From: Anaerolineae bacterium
GTDB lineage: Bacteria; Chloroflexota; Anaerolineae; Aggregatilineales; UBA2796
NCBI GenBank assembly: GCA_019637615.1
Contig: JAHBVJ010000012.1
Location: forward strand, 1-64,000
Direction of reading: 5' to 3'
Length of the DNA stretch: 64,000 bases
Positions 34,992-45,900 of this stretch are shown one piece after another. The notes below the pieces were generated by a model that saw only the letters and a list, made by a program, of their open reading frames with translations, did no database searches and had not been told where the DNA came from. The translations under genes were made by a program, and so were the position numbers. Each line of letters starts with the position of its first letter. The stretch's first letter is position 1.

Positions 34992-37900
34992 TTACGTATC
35001 TTTGGCGTTCAAAAAGCGGGTCGCTGTTTGGTGGATCAGATCGGCGGTGATCGTCGCGTAGCGATAGTTGGCGACGGGCGTGACGATGGCTGGTAGTAGC
35101 TGCGCGATAGGCGTATTGCCGAGCAGATCAGGTTCGACCGCCCGCATCTGCGCACGTTCAAACGTATCGTTCAGGATGCCCGTGAGCTTATCCCATGTCC
35201 ATTTGCCAGTGATTTCGGGCGTTACCGCCAGCAGCAGGGCTTGTGGCGGCTCGGTATTCGGCTGGTTGAAGTGGAAACTCAGGCCAGTCGTTTCCGCTGT
35301 ATTCGGAATGATCTCGCTCCACTCGTCGATCATCAGCCCCGTTTGCGCTACATGCGGTAGAAATTGCGCGGCGGGCATGATCTGGAAGATCGAGAGAAAT
35401 TCACCTTCGGGCGAGAACGTTTCAGGATACTCCACCGCAACCCAAAAATCGGTCTGACGGAAAGGCAGTTGGAGTGGTTTTTGCGCGGTGCGCGGCGTGC
35501 CTAAGCTGTCACCGAGGATATAAGCCGTTTCCAGCGTGCGCACGCTCGGACGGACATAACCGACGCCCGACAACCATTCATCGATGACCAGCGGGTTGGT
35601 CTGATGGTGGCGCAATAGACCAAGCACGGCGGGCGCATCGCGGAACGTGGTGGCGGCTTGCAGTTCAGGGGCATTTTTCAGATTAAAATGGGGAAGTAGG
35701 TTGAAGGCTGACCCGAAAATGGCTTGTGCGGCGCTGCGGTAACGCGCTAGGCGATCCGAGATCGGCAAGGCTAGATCGTTGCCAGCAGCAGCAAGCGCTT
35801 CGGCAGCGGCGAGATTTCGCGCCGCGACGGTGAAGATTGTCGCCGCTTGGCTGGTCAACTTGGCTTTGATTTCCGGCGATGTGCCAGCCGCGCTGACGGG
35901 GATCGCATCCGGCATCCCATACACCATGATCGCGCGGAGTCGGGCACGCAGCAAGGCAGGGTTTGCTAACGCGATGTTTGGTTGCCCATCTGCCCCTGAC
36001 GCCGGAATCGCCGCCCCCAACGCGTTGACCACCCCTGCAAATGTCGTCAAGGCCGCTTGTACGCGCGTTTGCAGTTCCACTAGATCGACGCCCTGCGGAT
36101 TCGGGTCTTGGGCGGGATCGGTGGTGGCGTTGGAGCCGAGTAGATAATCGGACGCGCTTAACGGTCGGCTGCTGGTGATGATCTGGCGCAGTGTCCGCAA
36201 CAGGGGCAGTAATTCAAACAGTGTCACCGACTGCGGAGTGGACAGCGGAGTCATGAATTCGATCTTCACGGTGATGTCGTCACTATCATTGACGCGGCGG
36301 TTTTCAAACGCGATGAGCGCTTCTAATTCAGTCGTCGCGCCGACGAGATCATCCCCGACCATGTAGACGAGATCAAGCGGTTGCAGCGCCAAGCTCACTA
36401 GATTCTGATCGATTGGCACGCCGCCATTAAGGCTCACGCTGAACCCGATCTTTTGTGGACGCGGCAGCATATCGCCCAACCAGCGGTTCAATCCTTGTTC
36501 TGCCGTCGCACGGGGCGTGAGCGCAGCAGGCCACGGTCGCAGGATGTTACCCGTTTCGAAGTGCAGCGCGACTCGCTGCATGATCGCCGTGCCTGTGCGC
36601 GGTGTGTTGACGATCTGCGGCTCGGGCGGGCTGTTGCCTTGCGACATGGCGCTCAACATGGCTCCGGCGCGGTCATAATTGCCCTGCGTGACCTGATACA
36701 CGCCTTCTGCCAAGGCCAGATCGGCAAGCGCGTCGAGGCTGTCCGCCATGCGGGCGACTTCAGCTTGGATCGCCAGCACATGGTCATGCTTCTCCGGATC
36801 GGTTGTGTTCGCGGGCGGCAAGCCAGCTACCCCATAGGGATACGGCAGGGGCGGATTGCGTATAACGGCGACTTCCAGCAGCGCATAGCCATCGAACACA
36901 TTGCGGGCTTCTTTGGTCTCGATCTGTTTACCCGTCGGGTCTGCCGTGATCTTATCCGCCACCAACGGGAAAGTCTGGCGAAAGAAGGGGATGTACTGGT
37001 TAAGTGATGGATCGTTGTAGCGGTCATGCAAGCCGCGTTCAAAGTCATAGCCGAGCAGCGCGCCTAACTCTTGCCCGTTCCGCACGCCTTCCATGAGCGC
37101 TAACGCACCACGCACGCGCTCGGATGATAGATTCACCGCCATCTTTTCGGGATGCGCGGGATCGAAATGCGTCAGGTAGGCGTTGCGCAAGACTGCCGCC
37201 GTCACCGCGTGATTGAGCGAGGGTGCGTGGATGAAGCCCGCGTTATCCGGTTGTTCGAACAGCGCTCCATCTTTTTGCGGATCGTGCAACGTGGTTGGCA
37301 CGGTGCTCAGATCGGCGGCAACGGGTTCTGGCGCGGGGCGCAGATTTTCCAGCCAGCCGAACGCCCCCAGATAGATGCCCTGCACCCGTTTATCAAACTG
37401 ACCGTCGCTTCCGGCGGGATAGCGCTGCTGCCACAAGCGCCGATTAAAGCCGCCGGTTTGCCACGCATCTAGGCGGTAGGAGCACAAATCGATGTGTTCC
37501 ACAAAAGCGCGTTCCAACCGTGCTGTCGGCAAGTTGATCATGCCTTTGATGCTGTCGAGCACGCGCCGTAAATTGTCGGCATCGGGCAGCCCTAATCCGA
37601 CCTCGGAGAGCAAAAATTCAGCCACACTCTGATCCGTCTGGTTGAAAACGGGCAGCACCTTGCTGACATTGACATCCAAGAATTCCCATCGCGTCACGGT
37701 GCGGTCGCCCGGAATATTGGTCATCTCGACTTCGCGCCGTGCCCCTGCGCGGACGACATGTAGTTTAGAATACAAACGCATGGCAGCTTCATACAGCGCT
37801 TGCAGCAGTGAGGCATATAGCAGACGGTATAGCAACGGGTGCGGGATCGGCTGTGCTTCGCCCGCGAGGTTCTCGAAGCGCTGCGCTTTGAGCGTTTGAT

Positions 37901-39917
37901 AGTCGCTGAAGGCCAACCAGCCGAGATAATTCGTCTCGACGCTGTTTTCAGACTGCGCCGGATCGGGGACACGGTAGATTGAACGCAGTCGCTTGGTTTC
38001 GGACAGTTTTTCGCGCTCCTCGGCAGGGAGGTCATCCACCAATGGATCGGGAATCAGGTCGTGGCGCTGCATGAACGATAGATGATAGATGGTCGGCAGT
38101 TGCGCGGGATTGAAGCCGAAATCCGCCAGCAAATTGCGGGCACGGGCGTCCAGCAATTGCATCATAGTTTGACCCTGAAAAGTGCCGGGGTTGAAGGCTT
38201 CGTAGTTCCACAAATATTCTCTGCCAACAGCATGACGACGATAGAATTCGGCGGAGGTGGCTTGCAAGCCGAGCGTGTTCAGCAAGTTATCGAACGGATC
38301 GCCATCCGCGCCGATGCGTGCCACTTGCGGGATCAACCGTCGCCAAATGGCATCCAGCCGATGGAGGAAAGAATAGCCCTGATTTAGCGCTGCCAAGGCC
38401 TCGCCATCCTGTTTTTCCGACCACTGCCAGTTGCGAAAATCGCTGGTGACCAACAGGCCGTAAGGATTGCTGCCGACGCGGATCGCTGGTACGAGTCCGC
38501 GCCCCGTCACATAGTCCGTGAAAAACTGCTGGATCGGCGCGATGGTGCTGTCGTCAAGATCGAGCATCTCATCGAGATAATAGCCAAGTGTGGCGTTCCA
38601 CAGCGCCCCGTTCATCAGCAGCGCGTCCAGCGTATCGCTGCCATCGGCGTGCTCAATGCGCTGGAATAGTGCGTGCTCGATGCCGAGCGCTTCCACCAAC
38701 CACTGCCCATCGTGTTTATCAAGCGCAGCCTGCACGGGTTCAAACAGCGGATCACCCGTTTCGACGGCGAAACTCACTTCCGCACCGGGATCGACGCTGG
38801 AAAAACCCGATCCTTGTCGGTCGGTGTTGTTGGTTGGCGTCCCCTGTGGCACGATGCTCAAGCCATCCGCCGCGAAGCTGTGATTTTCCAGCAGCGTTTC
38901 GACCAGTTTTTGGCTATCTTTTTCGTCCACTGCCAACCGGACACCGAGCACGATCACCCGATCTAGGCCATGCGCGACGAAACTCGGATCGAGCGGCACT
39001 TGAATGCCCATCCCGACCTTGACCGCTTGGGGAAAGTCGTAAATCCACGCGATGTCATCACCGACCAGCAGATCGCCTGCTTTCTGCTGAAATTCGTCAG
39101 CGGTGCCGTTAGGATCAGGCCCGACGATCAGCGGATCGGGGATCGGGTTGCCTTGCTGGCGGAAAACCTCTTTGCCGTCGATGAAGCCCATCACGACGAA
39201 GCGATCAGGCATGACGTGGGAACGCGGAGCTTGACTCCAACTCTCCGCCTTCAGAGAATCCGCGTTGAACGCGGGGAATTGCAGATCGTCAACGCGGGCG
39301 ACTTCAAGCGTCACGGGTTTGGTCTGGCGGGCGATCCATGCCGCGCGTGTTCCGCCTGTCGTGCCCGCCAGCGCCAACCACGCGCCCTTCTCGATGTTTG
39401 TTCGCTGGTCAGGATTAGTCTCTTGGCTGGCACGCCAAAGCTCTTGCCAATAGTGTTTACCGCGTTCCACCTCATCAGCGGTCAGCGCTGGCTCGTGCGT
39501 ATGCACGGCGATCTCGTCGGGGAAGATGCGCACCCAGAGCTGCGTCTGGTTTTCCACCTGCATGAAGCGCGTCTCGATCCGCATGGGCAGCAGCAGGAAC
39601 GGCAGCGCATCATCTAAGCCTTCGATCAGTTCCCACGGCTGCGCTTCCGCCGCGATTTCATTGGCGCTGCTGGCGTGAGCCGCTTTTAGGGCGCTGAAAG
39701 TCTGCGTATCCTGAGCGATACGGCTCTGGAGACTTTTGATCTCGTTCTGGAGTCGCTGCGCATTCACGACGCCCGCTCGGCCTAACCGCCGCATTTGCTC
39801 CAATTGGGCTTGCCGATTGCGGAGCAGATTGCGGCGCTGGTCGAGATCGGCGGCGGCGCGTGCCACAGCCGCTTTCGAGGCTTGCACCCGTGCGCGGTAG
39901 TCTTGCAATGCTTTCAT
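34992..39917 (-). CDS. operon gene 4: giant protein of unknown function with N-terminal coiled coil
   Basis: This is a 1641-residue protein, the largest of the operon. Residues 1-90 form a clear coiled coil (LDQRRNLLRNRQAQLEQMRR, LQNEIKSLQSRIAQ). Then comes a segment LPFLLLPMRIETRFMQ and LWVRIFPDEIAVHTHEPALT that I remember as the start of a conserved uncharacterised family. The C-terminus carries TGLSFHFNQPNTEPPQALLL, another recurrent motif. The long middle is mixed alpha/beta with several GYALLEVAVIRNP- and VNALGAAIP-like helices. No signal peptide or membrane helix. I set the start at ATG 39917, 11 bases after the upstream stop with AGAGG before it; the frame extends further but would overlap that gene. 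Confidence 0.82.
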   Translation of the reverse strand: MKALQDYRARVQASKAAVARAAADLDQRRNLLRNRQAQLEQMRRLGRAGVVNAQRLQNEIKSLQSRIAQDTQTFSALKAAHASSANEIAAEAQPWELIEGLDDALPFLLLPMRIETRFMQVENQTQLWVRIFPDEIAVHTHEPALTADEVERGKHYWQELWRASQETNPDQRTNIEKGAWLALAGTTGGTRAAWIARQTKPVTLEVARVDDLQFPAFNADSLKAESWSQAPRSHVMPDRFVVMGFIDGKEVFRQQGNPIPDPLIVGPDPNGTADEFQQKAGDLLVGDDIAWIYDFPQAVKVGMGIQVPLDPSFVAHGLDRVIVLGVRLAVDEKDSQKLVETLLENHSFAADGLSIVPQGTPTNNTDRQGSGFSSVDPGAEVSFAVETGDPLFEPVQAALDKHDGQWLVEALGIEHALFQRIEHADGSDTLDALLMNGALWNATLGYYLDEMLDLDDSTIAPIQQFFTDYVTGRGLVPAIRVGSNPYGLLVTSDFRNWQWSEKQDGEALAALNQGYSFLHRLDAIWRRLIPQVARIGADGDPFDNLLNTLGLQATSAEFYRRHAVGREYLWNYEAFNPGTFQGQTMMQLLDARARNLLADFGFNPAQLPTIYHLSFMQRHDLIPDPLVDDLPAEEREKLSETKRLRSIYRVPDPAQSENSVETNYLGWLAFSDYQTLKAQRFENLAGEAQPIPHPLLYRLLYASLLQALYEAAMRLYSKLHVVRAGARREVEMTNIPGDRTVTRWEFLDVNVSKVLPVFNQTDQSVAEFLLSEVGLGLPDADNLRRVLDSIKGMINLPTARLERAFVEHIDLCSYRLDAWQTGGFNRRLWQQRYPAGSDGQFDKRVQGIYLGAFGWLENLRPAPEPVAADLSTVPTTLHDPQKDGALFEQPDNAGFIHAPSLNHAVTAAVLRNAYLTHFDPAHPEKMAVNLSSERVRGALALMEGVRNGQELGALLGYDFERGLHDRYNDPSLNQYIPFFRQTFPLVADKITADPTGKQIETKEARNVFDGYALLEVAVIRNPPLPYPYGVAGLPPANTTDPEKHDHVLAIQAEVARMADSLDALADLALAEGVYQVTQGNYDRAGAMLSAMSQGNSPPEPQIVNTPRTGTAIMQRVALHFETGNILRPWPAALTPRATAEQGLNRWLGDMLPRPQKIGFSVSLNGGVPIDQNLVSLALQPLDLVYMVGDDLVGATTELEALIAFENRRVNDSDDITVKIEFMTPLSTPQSVTLFELLPLLRTLRQIITSSRPLSASDYLLGSNATTDPAQDPNPQGVDLVELQTRVQAALTTFAGVVNALGAAIPASGADGQPNIALANPALLRARLRAIMVYGMPDAIPVSAAGTSPEIKAKLTSQAATIFTVAARNLAAAEALAAAGNDLALPISDRLARYRSAAQAIFGSAFNLLPHFNLKNAPELQAATTFRDAPAVLGLLRHHQTNPLVIDEWLSGVGYVRPSVRTLETAYILGDSLGTPRTAQKPLQLPFRQTDFWVAVEYPETFSPEGEFLSIFQIMPAAQFLPHVAQTGLMIDEWSEIIPNTAETTGLSFHFNQPNTEPPQALLLAVTPEITGKWTWDKLTGILNDTFERAQMRAVEPDLLGNTPIAQLLPAIVTPVANYRYATITADLIHQTATRFLNAKDT

Positions 39918-39928
39918 GGCAACAGCCT

Positions 39929-42928
39929 CTACTCCAACATATTTTCGGCGTGGATCGCGACCATCACAGGGTCTTGGTACAAGATGTAAGCCAAGTCCGC
40001 CGCATTCGATCCCCACAAAATGTCTTTATCGGTGCTGTCCGCTTGGACAGCGAAGGACGTGCTCAAATCGATGAACGGAATGGCGTCGAGACTGCCGAGA
40101 TGATTCCAGCTTAGGTCGTTCCATTCCTCCAACGCGGGCAAGGCGTCTTGCGGATCGAGGATGTCCAAGCCAAAGCGCGGTTCACCGGGGCGCTCTTGGA
40201 TGACGAAGAACCAACCCGGTACGCCTAGATCGCTCGGCGTTTGCGGCGGCGTGGTGCTGCCTTTGGCTTGCGAGGCAGTCAGGTTGAAACCGAGGAAGTG
40301 AATATCAGGTTCGACTTCGGCTTTGAAGATCGGCGTCAGGATGTTGATCTGCGGATTGCTTGTGTCTAGCACGCGAATTTGGCGCGGCGGCACGGCAGCA
40401 TCATCGGGATCAGGTATCCATTTGGCCTTTTGCGCGAAGATCACGGCGGTGGGATATTTCTTCAACAGATCGCCGCGAATCACCAGCACCAAGCGACTCT
40501 CGCCCGCTTCGGCACCTGTCGGTAGCGGGCGGTTTTCGTGCGTGCCGAGCGCGTCGGGCTGCTTCCATAAGTGCAACGGCTTAATGTCGCGCAGTTCTTC
40601 CTCTAGCATAGCGGCGGTTTTGCTGGCGTCCCGATTGACGACTTCGCCCACATCCCAGAATTGGCGGAAATAACTGCCGCGCTGGTCGGTTGGGTATTCA
40701 CGCCACAACAGTTCGCGCGCCATCTCGTGATTCAGGCCGACCATGTAAGCTTCGATGAAGGCGGGATTCGTCTCTAGCAGCGTGATGGTGTTATTGGGGA
40801 TCAGGTTAAGATTCGGGATCAATAGTTCGTTCGAAAGATCGCGCAGCGGCTTGTACATGGCGTCGGAAAATACCGGATGCGCCATCACCGTTACGATGGT
40901 TTCCGCTGGACGCTGATGTTCGGGAGGCAGTCTGAGCACACTGAGCGCCCGCTGCAAGATTGTCGTTTTCGGGTTCAGCGCGCCTACAATCGTGCCGCCG
41001 ATCCGCGTCGTATTGACCGATGGACGCGGCGGAGGCGGTGGCAGTACGATTTCCAAGCGCGTGTGCAGATCGATCATCGCGGTGCGGAATAACGCGCCTT
41101 CCGTACTGTCTCTATCGGCACGCAAGCGCGGTGTGATCGGCGCGGCGGTGATCGTCCGACCGGGGACGGTGAAGCGGAAATCAGGACGGACAGGGATAGC
41201 AGACGCGATCTTGACCGTCAGATGATCTTCGCGCAGGCGCTTATTGGGGAGCCTTTCCGCCGTTTCAGTCAGTGAAATCTGCTGCTTCGGCGCTTGTTTC
41301 GGTGAGGCCGCAGTGATCTTGCCCGTATTCAATCCATCTAGCAGGCGAGAGGACTGATTCGCGTCGGCTGAGAAGGTTTTACGTGCGACTACCCCCCTCG
41401 GACGTAAGACACGCCGGAACGTTGGTTGCACGGCAGCGGATGGGAGCCGTCCTAGCCTCACGGATTGAGCAATGGTCGTTTGGCTATCCTTGAGCCGCGC
41501 GTGGACTTGCTGCGTCACCGCGATTTGCTGGTTGGCGTCGAGGGTGACGAGATGTTTGTCATAGACCCGTGTGCTGGTCGCAATCGAAAGCTGCACCTGC
41601 CGGATCTTCTGATTGGCGTTAATCACGTCGCCAAGCTGCTGCCATGCGCGTTGCATGTAGTCCTCTTGCCCAGTTTGGATCACCTTGGTGCCAGCGCCAG
41701 CCGGAACGCGCAGTCGTGGGTCTTGGTTCAGCTCGTTCACCCACCCCTGTTCTCCGACCGTCAAGCGCGTTTGCAGCGCGTGCCAGCGCCCGTACAGCGG
41801 CGGACTGATGATCGGGTCGGGCTGACCGTTGGCTGGATCGGCGGGATTGAGCAGCGTATCCTGCAAATTCACCATGTCGGCTAGGGTCGTCAAGAACTGT
41901 GGTCTAGCGGCTGGATTCGCGGGAGGCCATGTGTCGGGTTTTGGCTCCGTCTGTGGCGCTTTTAACGCGCCTTCGAGACCCATCACGGTCATCATGCCCA
42001 CCGTGCCGAAGCCGGGATTCTGCATATCCATATCGCGGATACCGACGCGGCGATCCACTTCGCGCGGTTCGAGCAAATTCACCAGATATTCGAAATCGCC
42101 GCGTTCGCCCGTGCGGAATGACCAGTGATAGTAGACTGGATACTGCGTTTGCCCGTTGCCCCATGATGGCGCGAGACTGTCGATGCCCGTTGTCGGCAAG
42201 CCGAGACCCGCCAAGCGACCCGCCTCGAAGGTGGGGATCACAAAGGCGTGGTAGGGAGTCAGCGGCTTGAGCTTACGCGGACAAATCAAGCGCGACAGGG
42301 CGTTATCAGGGTTAGCGTGAACGAGCGCCTGCAAGCCTTCGACGGCACGCGCAGGCGGGATCGTATTGCCCGCCGTGACATCCTTGCTGACGTGGACGTG
42401 CGCCCATGCCCATGCTTGGTCAGCGGGTGGCAAGATGTCCTCCATGCGCGCGGGCGAGATCAGTTGGAAACTTGGCAGCGGTTTGTTGAGGGACGACTCG
42501 AGCGCGAACTCGCCTTCTTCCAGCGCGACCAGAAACAGCCACGGACGCAGTTTGGTCTGGTGCGGATCGTTCACCGCCGCACCGCCGATCATTTTCTGGA
42601 TGGCGTGTGCAGGTGTGAAGCGCCATGGAAAGTCTTCTTCGTAGAATTCGATGAAGGTCAGGTAATTCGATTCGAAATCCGTTACGTGATCACGCGGCTC
42701 GGTGCGCACAATTGCGCGCGGACTGATCCCGATCACGTCGCCGGGGCCGACGAGCTGCACCACCCGCGACACGAAATTCGGATCGCCGTTCAATTGCAAG
42801 GAAATTCGCACAGTAGCACGTTCATCCGTGCCGACAGCTTCGCCCAGTGAGTCCACCGGCTTGATCTTGGAGGCGATGCCCTGCCGCAGCCACGGCAAAA
42901 AGGTATAAGTCGCGATCTGGTCGGTCAT
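39929..42928 (-). CDS. operon gene 3: large protein of unknown function (TYTFLPWLRQG family)
   Basis: This is a 999-residue soluble protein. It opens with ATYTFLPWLRQGIASKI and then strands that include NYLTFIEFYEEDFPWRFTPA. A second conserved-looking block near residue 750 (NPAFIEAYMVGLNHEMAREL, then WREYPTDQRGSYFRQFWD) I recall from unannotated proteins in several phyla. A Pro-rich linker (LPPPPPRPS) near residue 630 separates two halves. No signal peptide, membrane helix or enzymatic motif is seen. Its ATG overlaps the upstream stop codon as ATGA, a sign of translational coupling. Confidence 0.82.
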   Translation of the reverse strand: MTDQIATYTFLPWLRQGIASKIKPVDSLGEAVGTDERATVRISLQLNGDPNFVSRVVQLVGPGDVIGISPRAIVRTEPRDHVTDFESNYLTFIEFYEEDFPWRFTPAHAIQKMIGGAAVNDPHQTKLRPWLFLVALEEGEFALESSLNKPLPSFQLISPARMEDILPPADQAWAWAHVHVSKDVTAGNTIPPARAVEGLQALVHANPDNALSRLICPRKLKPLTPYHAFVIPTFEAGRLAGLGLPTTGIDSLAPSWGNGQTQYPVYYHWSFRTGERGDFEYLVNLLEPREVDRRVGIRDMDMQNPGFGTVGMMTVMGLEGALKAPQTEPKPDTWPPANPAARPQFLTTLADMVNLQDTLLNPADPANGQPDPIISPPLYGRWHALQTRLTVGEQGWVNELNQDPRLRVPAGAGTKVIQTGQEDYMQRAWQQLGDVINANQKIRQVQLSIATSTRVYDKHLVTLDANQQIAVTQQVHARLKDSQTTIAQSVRLGRLPSAAVQPTFRRVLRPRGVVARKTFSADANQSSRLLDGLNTGKITAASPKQAPKQQISLTETAERLPNKRLREDHLTVKIASAIPVRPDFRFTVPGRTITAAPITPRLRADRDSTEGALFRTAMIDLHTRLEIVLPPPPPRPSVNTTRIGGTIVGALNPKTTILQRALSVLRLPPEHQRPAETIVTVMAHPVFSDAMYKPLRDLSNELLIPNLNLIPNNTITLLETNPAFIEAYMVGLNHEMARELLWREYPTDQRGSYFRQFWDVGEVVNRDASKTAAMLEEELRDIKPLHLWKQPDALGTHENRPLPTGAEAGESRLVLVIRGDLLKKYPTAVIFAQKAKWIPDPDDAAVPPRQIRVLDTSNPQINILTPIFKAEVEPDIHFLGFNLTASQAKGSTTPPQTPSDLGVPGWFFVIQERPGEPRFGLDILDPQDALPALEEWNDLSWNHLGSLDAIPFIDLSTSFAVQADSTDKDILWGSNAADLAYILYQDPVMVAIHAENMLE

Positions 42929-45900
42929 AGGCCGTTCACCTCAAAGCTAGGCAGGACGAGAATTTCGCCATCGAGCGCCGGATTAGCGCGGATCATCGCC
43001 GCCATCAGGCTATGCGCGGACTGTTCACTCGCCGCGAGCGTGCCACCATCGACAGGTTGCAGCGTATTCGCGGTCACGACCACGAATTGTTCCTGATTCA
43101 TGGTCACGGTTTGCGGCGCGAGATTCGATTTGCCCGTGTTCGCGAATGACAGCGGCGAATTGGCAATCGAGCCTCGTAATGCCCAGTGATCGAAGGCATG
43201 AAAATCCGGCGTGTGTTGCTGCTGCTGCGGGACGAGATTACGCTGATCGTCTACGTAAAATAGTTCATACTTCACTTCGCGCCGCACTGCATACTCACCG
43301 TCGAAAGCTTCTGAATCGATCAACCTGACGCCGCTGTCGTACTGCTCGAACGATTTGCGCGCCAGCTTTTCCGCGTCCGAAAGCTCGAAGAACTGCGCGG
43401 GCGCGAACATCTCGCGGGTAGCAGCCGTTGTCAGTGCTTCGGCATCTGAGCCTTCGCCCGCGAGCACTTGCTGGATCGCGAACTGGTTGCCATCGGTTGG
43501 CTGCTGGCTACCGAACCGCTTGACCTCAATATTCAGCGGGACGACCTTCTGCTGGATGGTTAGCACGCCAAACGGATACACCACGATTTCTTCAGGAGCC
43601 TTCTGGATTTCCTTGAACGTCGTCAGCAAATGGCGACCCGTCGGTAACTGCGCTTCCCAGTTGCCTTGATCTTGCAACGCCGTCTTGAGCAGCGGTAGCA
43701 CTGAGACGCCGCCGAGCTGTGTATTGCGCTGTTCTCCGAAGGTTTTGTCGAAATGCACCTTGATGGTGAGGAACCAGCATATTTTGAGCTTCGCCGTGCC
43801 TTTGACATGCCACGGCGTCGGGCCTTCCAGCGTGAGATCAAGGCTGATACTGGCGATCTCGCTGCTGCCCGCCCGCAGCACCAGCTTCGCGCTGATCGAG
43901 GCGATGAAATAGAACGGGTTGAACTGGAACAGCACATCGAAGGACAAAAAGCCGTAGACACTGAACGAACCAGCTTTTGCCAGCAGTTCGATCTTCGCGC
44001 CGAACTGCACCGTGTTCGAGGTGATCGCGAAATAGCATTCCAGCGTCAGGCGCGGGTTATCACCCTCTGTCAGTTGCAGGGAGAGCCGTCGCAGCGTCGG
44101 CAAATTGAGGGGTGGCGGCTGATAACTGGGGTGAAACCCGCCCACCGATAGCAAGAAATTCGGGTCAGCGCCCCAACAGATTCGCACCGCCATATCGCCC
44201 GACAACGTGAATGACAGCAGTTTAGAGTCGAATAGGCTGGCATCAAAAGAAAAGCGCTGCGCTTCAAAGTCGATCTCGCCCATGAAGTTGACTTGAAGCT
44301 GAAGCAGCTTGAAGTTTTCATCCGGTAGTTTCGCCCGCACGACGCCAAGGATCAGCACGCGGATCGGATCGGGAATCTCGATCAGCAGACCGAGATCAAT
44401 TGTGAGCAGCGTCGGCGTGCCCCAACCGATCTTTGCCATCGGCCCGAACAAAAAGCGCCCGGATTTCGGCGGGAATACCTGATTCAAGTCACTGAGGATG
44501 CGGTCGGCGTTGGCGACGACATTTTGCGGAAACAACACGCTGTTCAGAGTCGCATCACGCAGCCCTGTGCGCAATCGGTCTACATTGGCGGTGCGGTTCA
44601 GGCCGAGCAAGCCGCCGACGCCGTTCAGCGTAAAGCCGAGGCCGAGCTGCACGGGCGTGAATTCCGCGCTGATGATGATCAGCAGCGAGAAGCCTGAACT
44701 GCCATCCGGCAGTTTGGTCGTCAGCAGCGCCAACGCTTTCAGGGCGATCTTGTCTTGATATTCGAGTTCCAGCACGCCCTCATAGCGTTTTTCCGCTTCG
44801 ATGAAGCGCAAGAAGCCGCCGCCTTTGAACCCGCCGCCATCCACCACAAGGCCGATCCCGTCAGGCGGTTTGAAATGCGGCGACACCCCCAAGATACCGA
44901 GATTGCCGGACTCAAACGTGACATCGACGCCTAAGCCGATCCCCTGCACTGTCGCCACCAACGGGCCGAGGCTCAAACTCCCCGCCACCGACGACTGCAA
45001 TCCCAACCCGCCACCTTGTGCCGAAAAGGCGAGTGTTACGCTGCTCAGGGTAAACGGCCCGATCTCGGTATGTACGGGCGTCGTCAACGCGAGGGCGGAA
45101 CTGCCTTCGAAATGTAAGCCCTGTTCCTTCGACCAACGCACTTTGAGATCGAATTTGGTTTCGACATTTTTCGACGGGACATTTTCTTGCAGGAACGAGT
45201 CCGCGCCGTCCATCGAGAATTTGAAACGCCCCCCCAACACGCCCAGTTCCATGAAGCTGTTGTTGGGGCGGTCGGGCTGGCGCTCCATCCCGCCCATCAG
45301 ATAGAACTGCTGCATCTGGAAGCTGGACCCGCCGGGGAATGCCACGATTGTTTTAAGATCGCCATCGGGCTTGCCGTGACGGATCGCCATCCCGATGCGT
45401 CCCGCGATCACGCCCGTCAGACCATTGGCTAGACGTGTTTCTAGGTCTTTGTTGGGGCGCATCAACAGCGCTACTCGCTTGAGTACTTCCACATCCGCTG
45501 CTAGATCGAGGAAGGTATCATCAAAGCGGAAAAACGGGATGCTGGCGATTCCCTGCCCGCGTACAATCGGCACCACACCGAGGCCACCATCACTGCCGCC
45601 CGCTGTGCTCGGTCGCACGCCGAACAGCGACAAACCGAGCCGAAAACCGGCGATGGTGCCCAATTCCTCGAACAAAAACGTGACCAACTGCGGCATCGTT
45701 TCGGGATCAGTGACGATCTGGTTGAGCCATATTTGCTCAATTTCGCGATCCAATGGCTGAATGCGGCTGCGTAAGCCCAACGCCTGAAACAGCAGCGTGA
45801 TCCGTTGCAACAAGCGCATCGGATCGAACGCGGGTGTATTCCAGCCATAGGCCTCGGTGGCGAGCTGCGCGGGATCATCGAATAACTTCTTGAACACGTC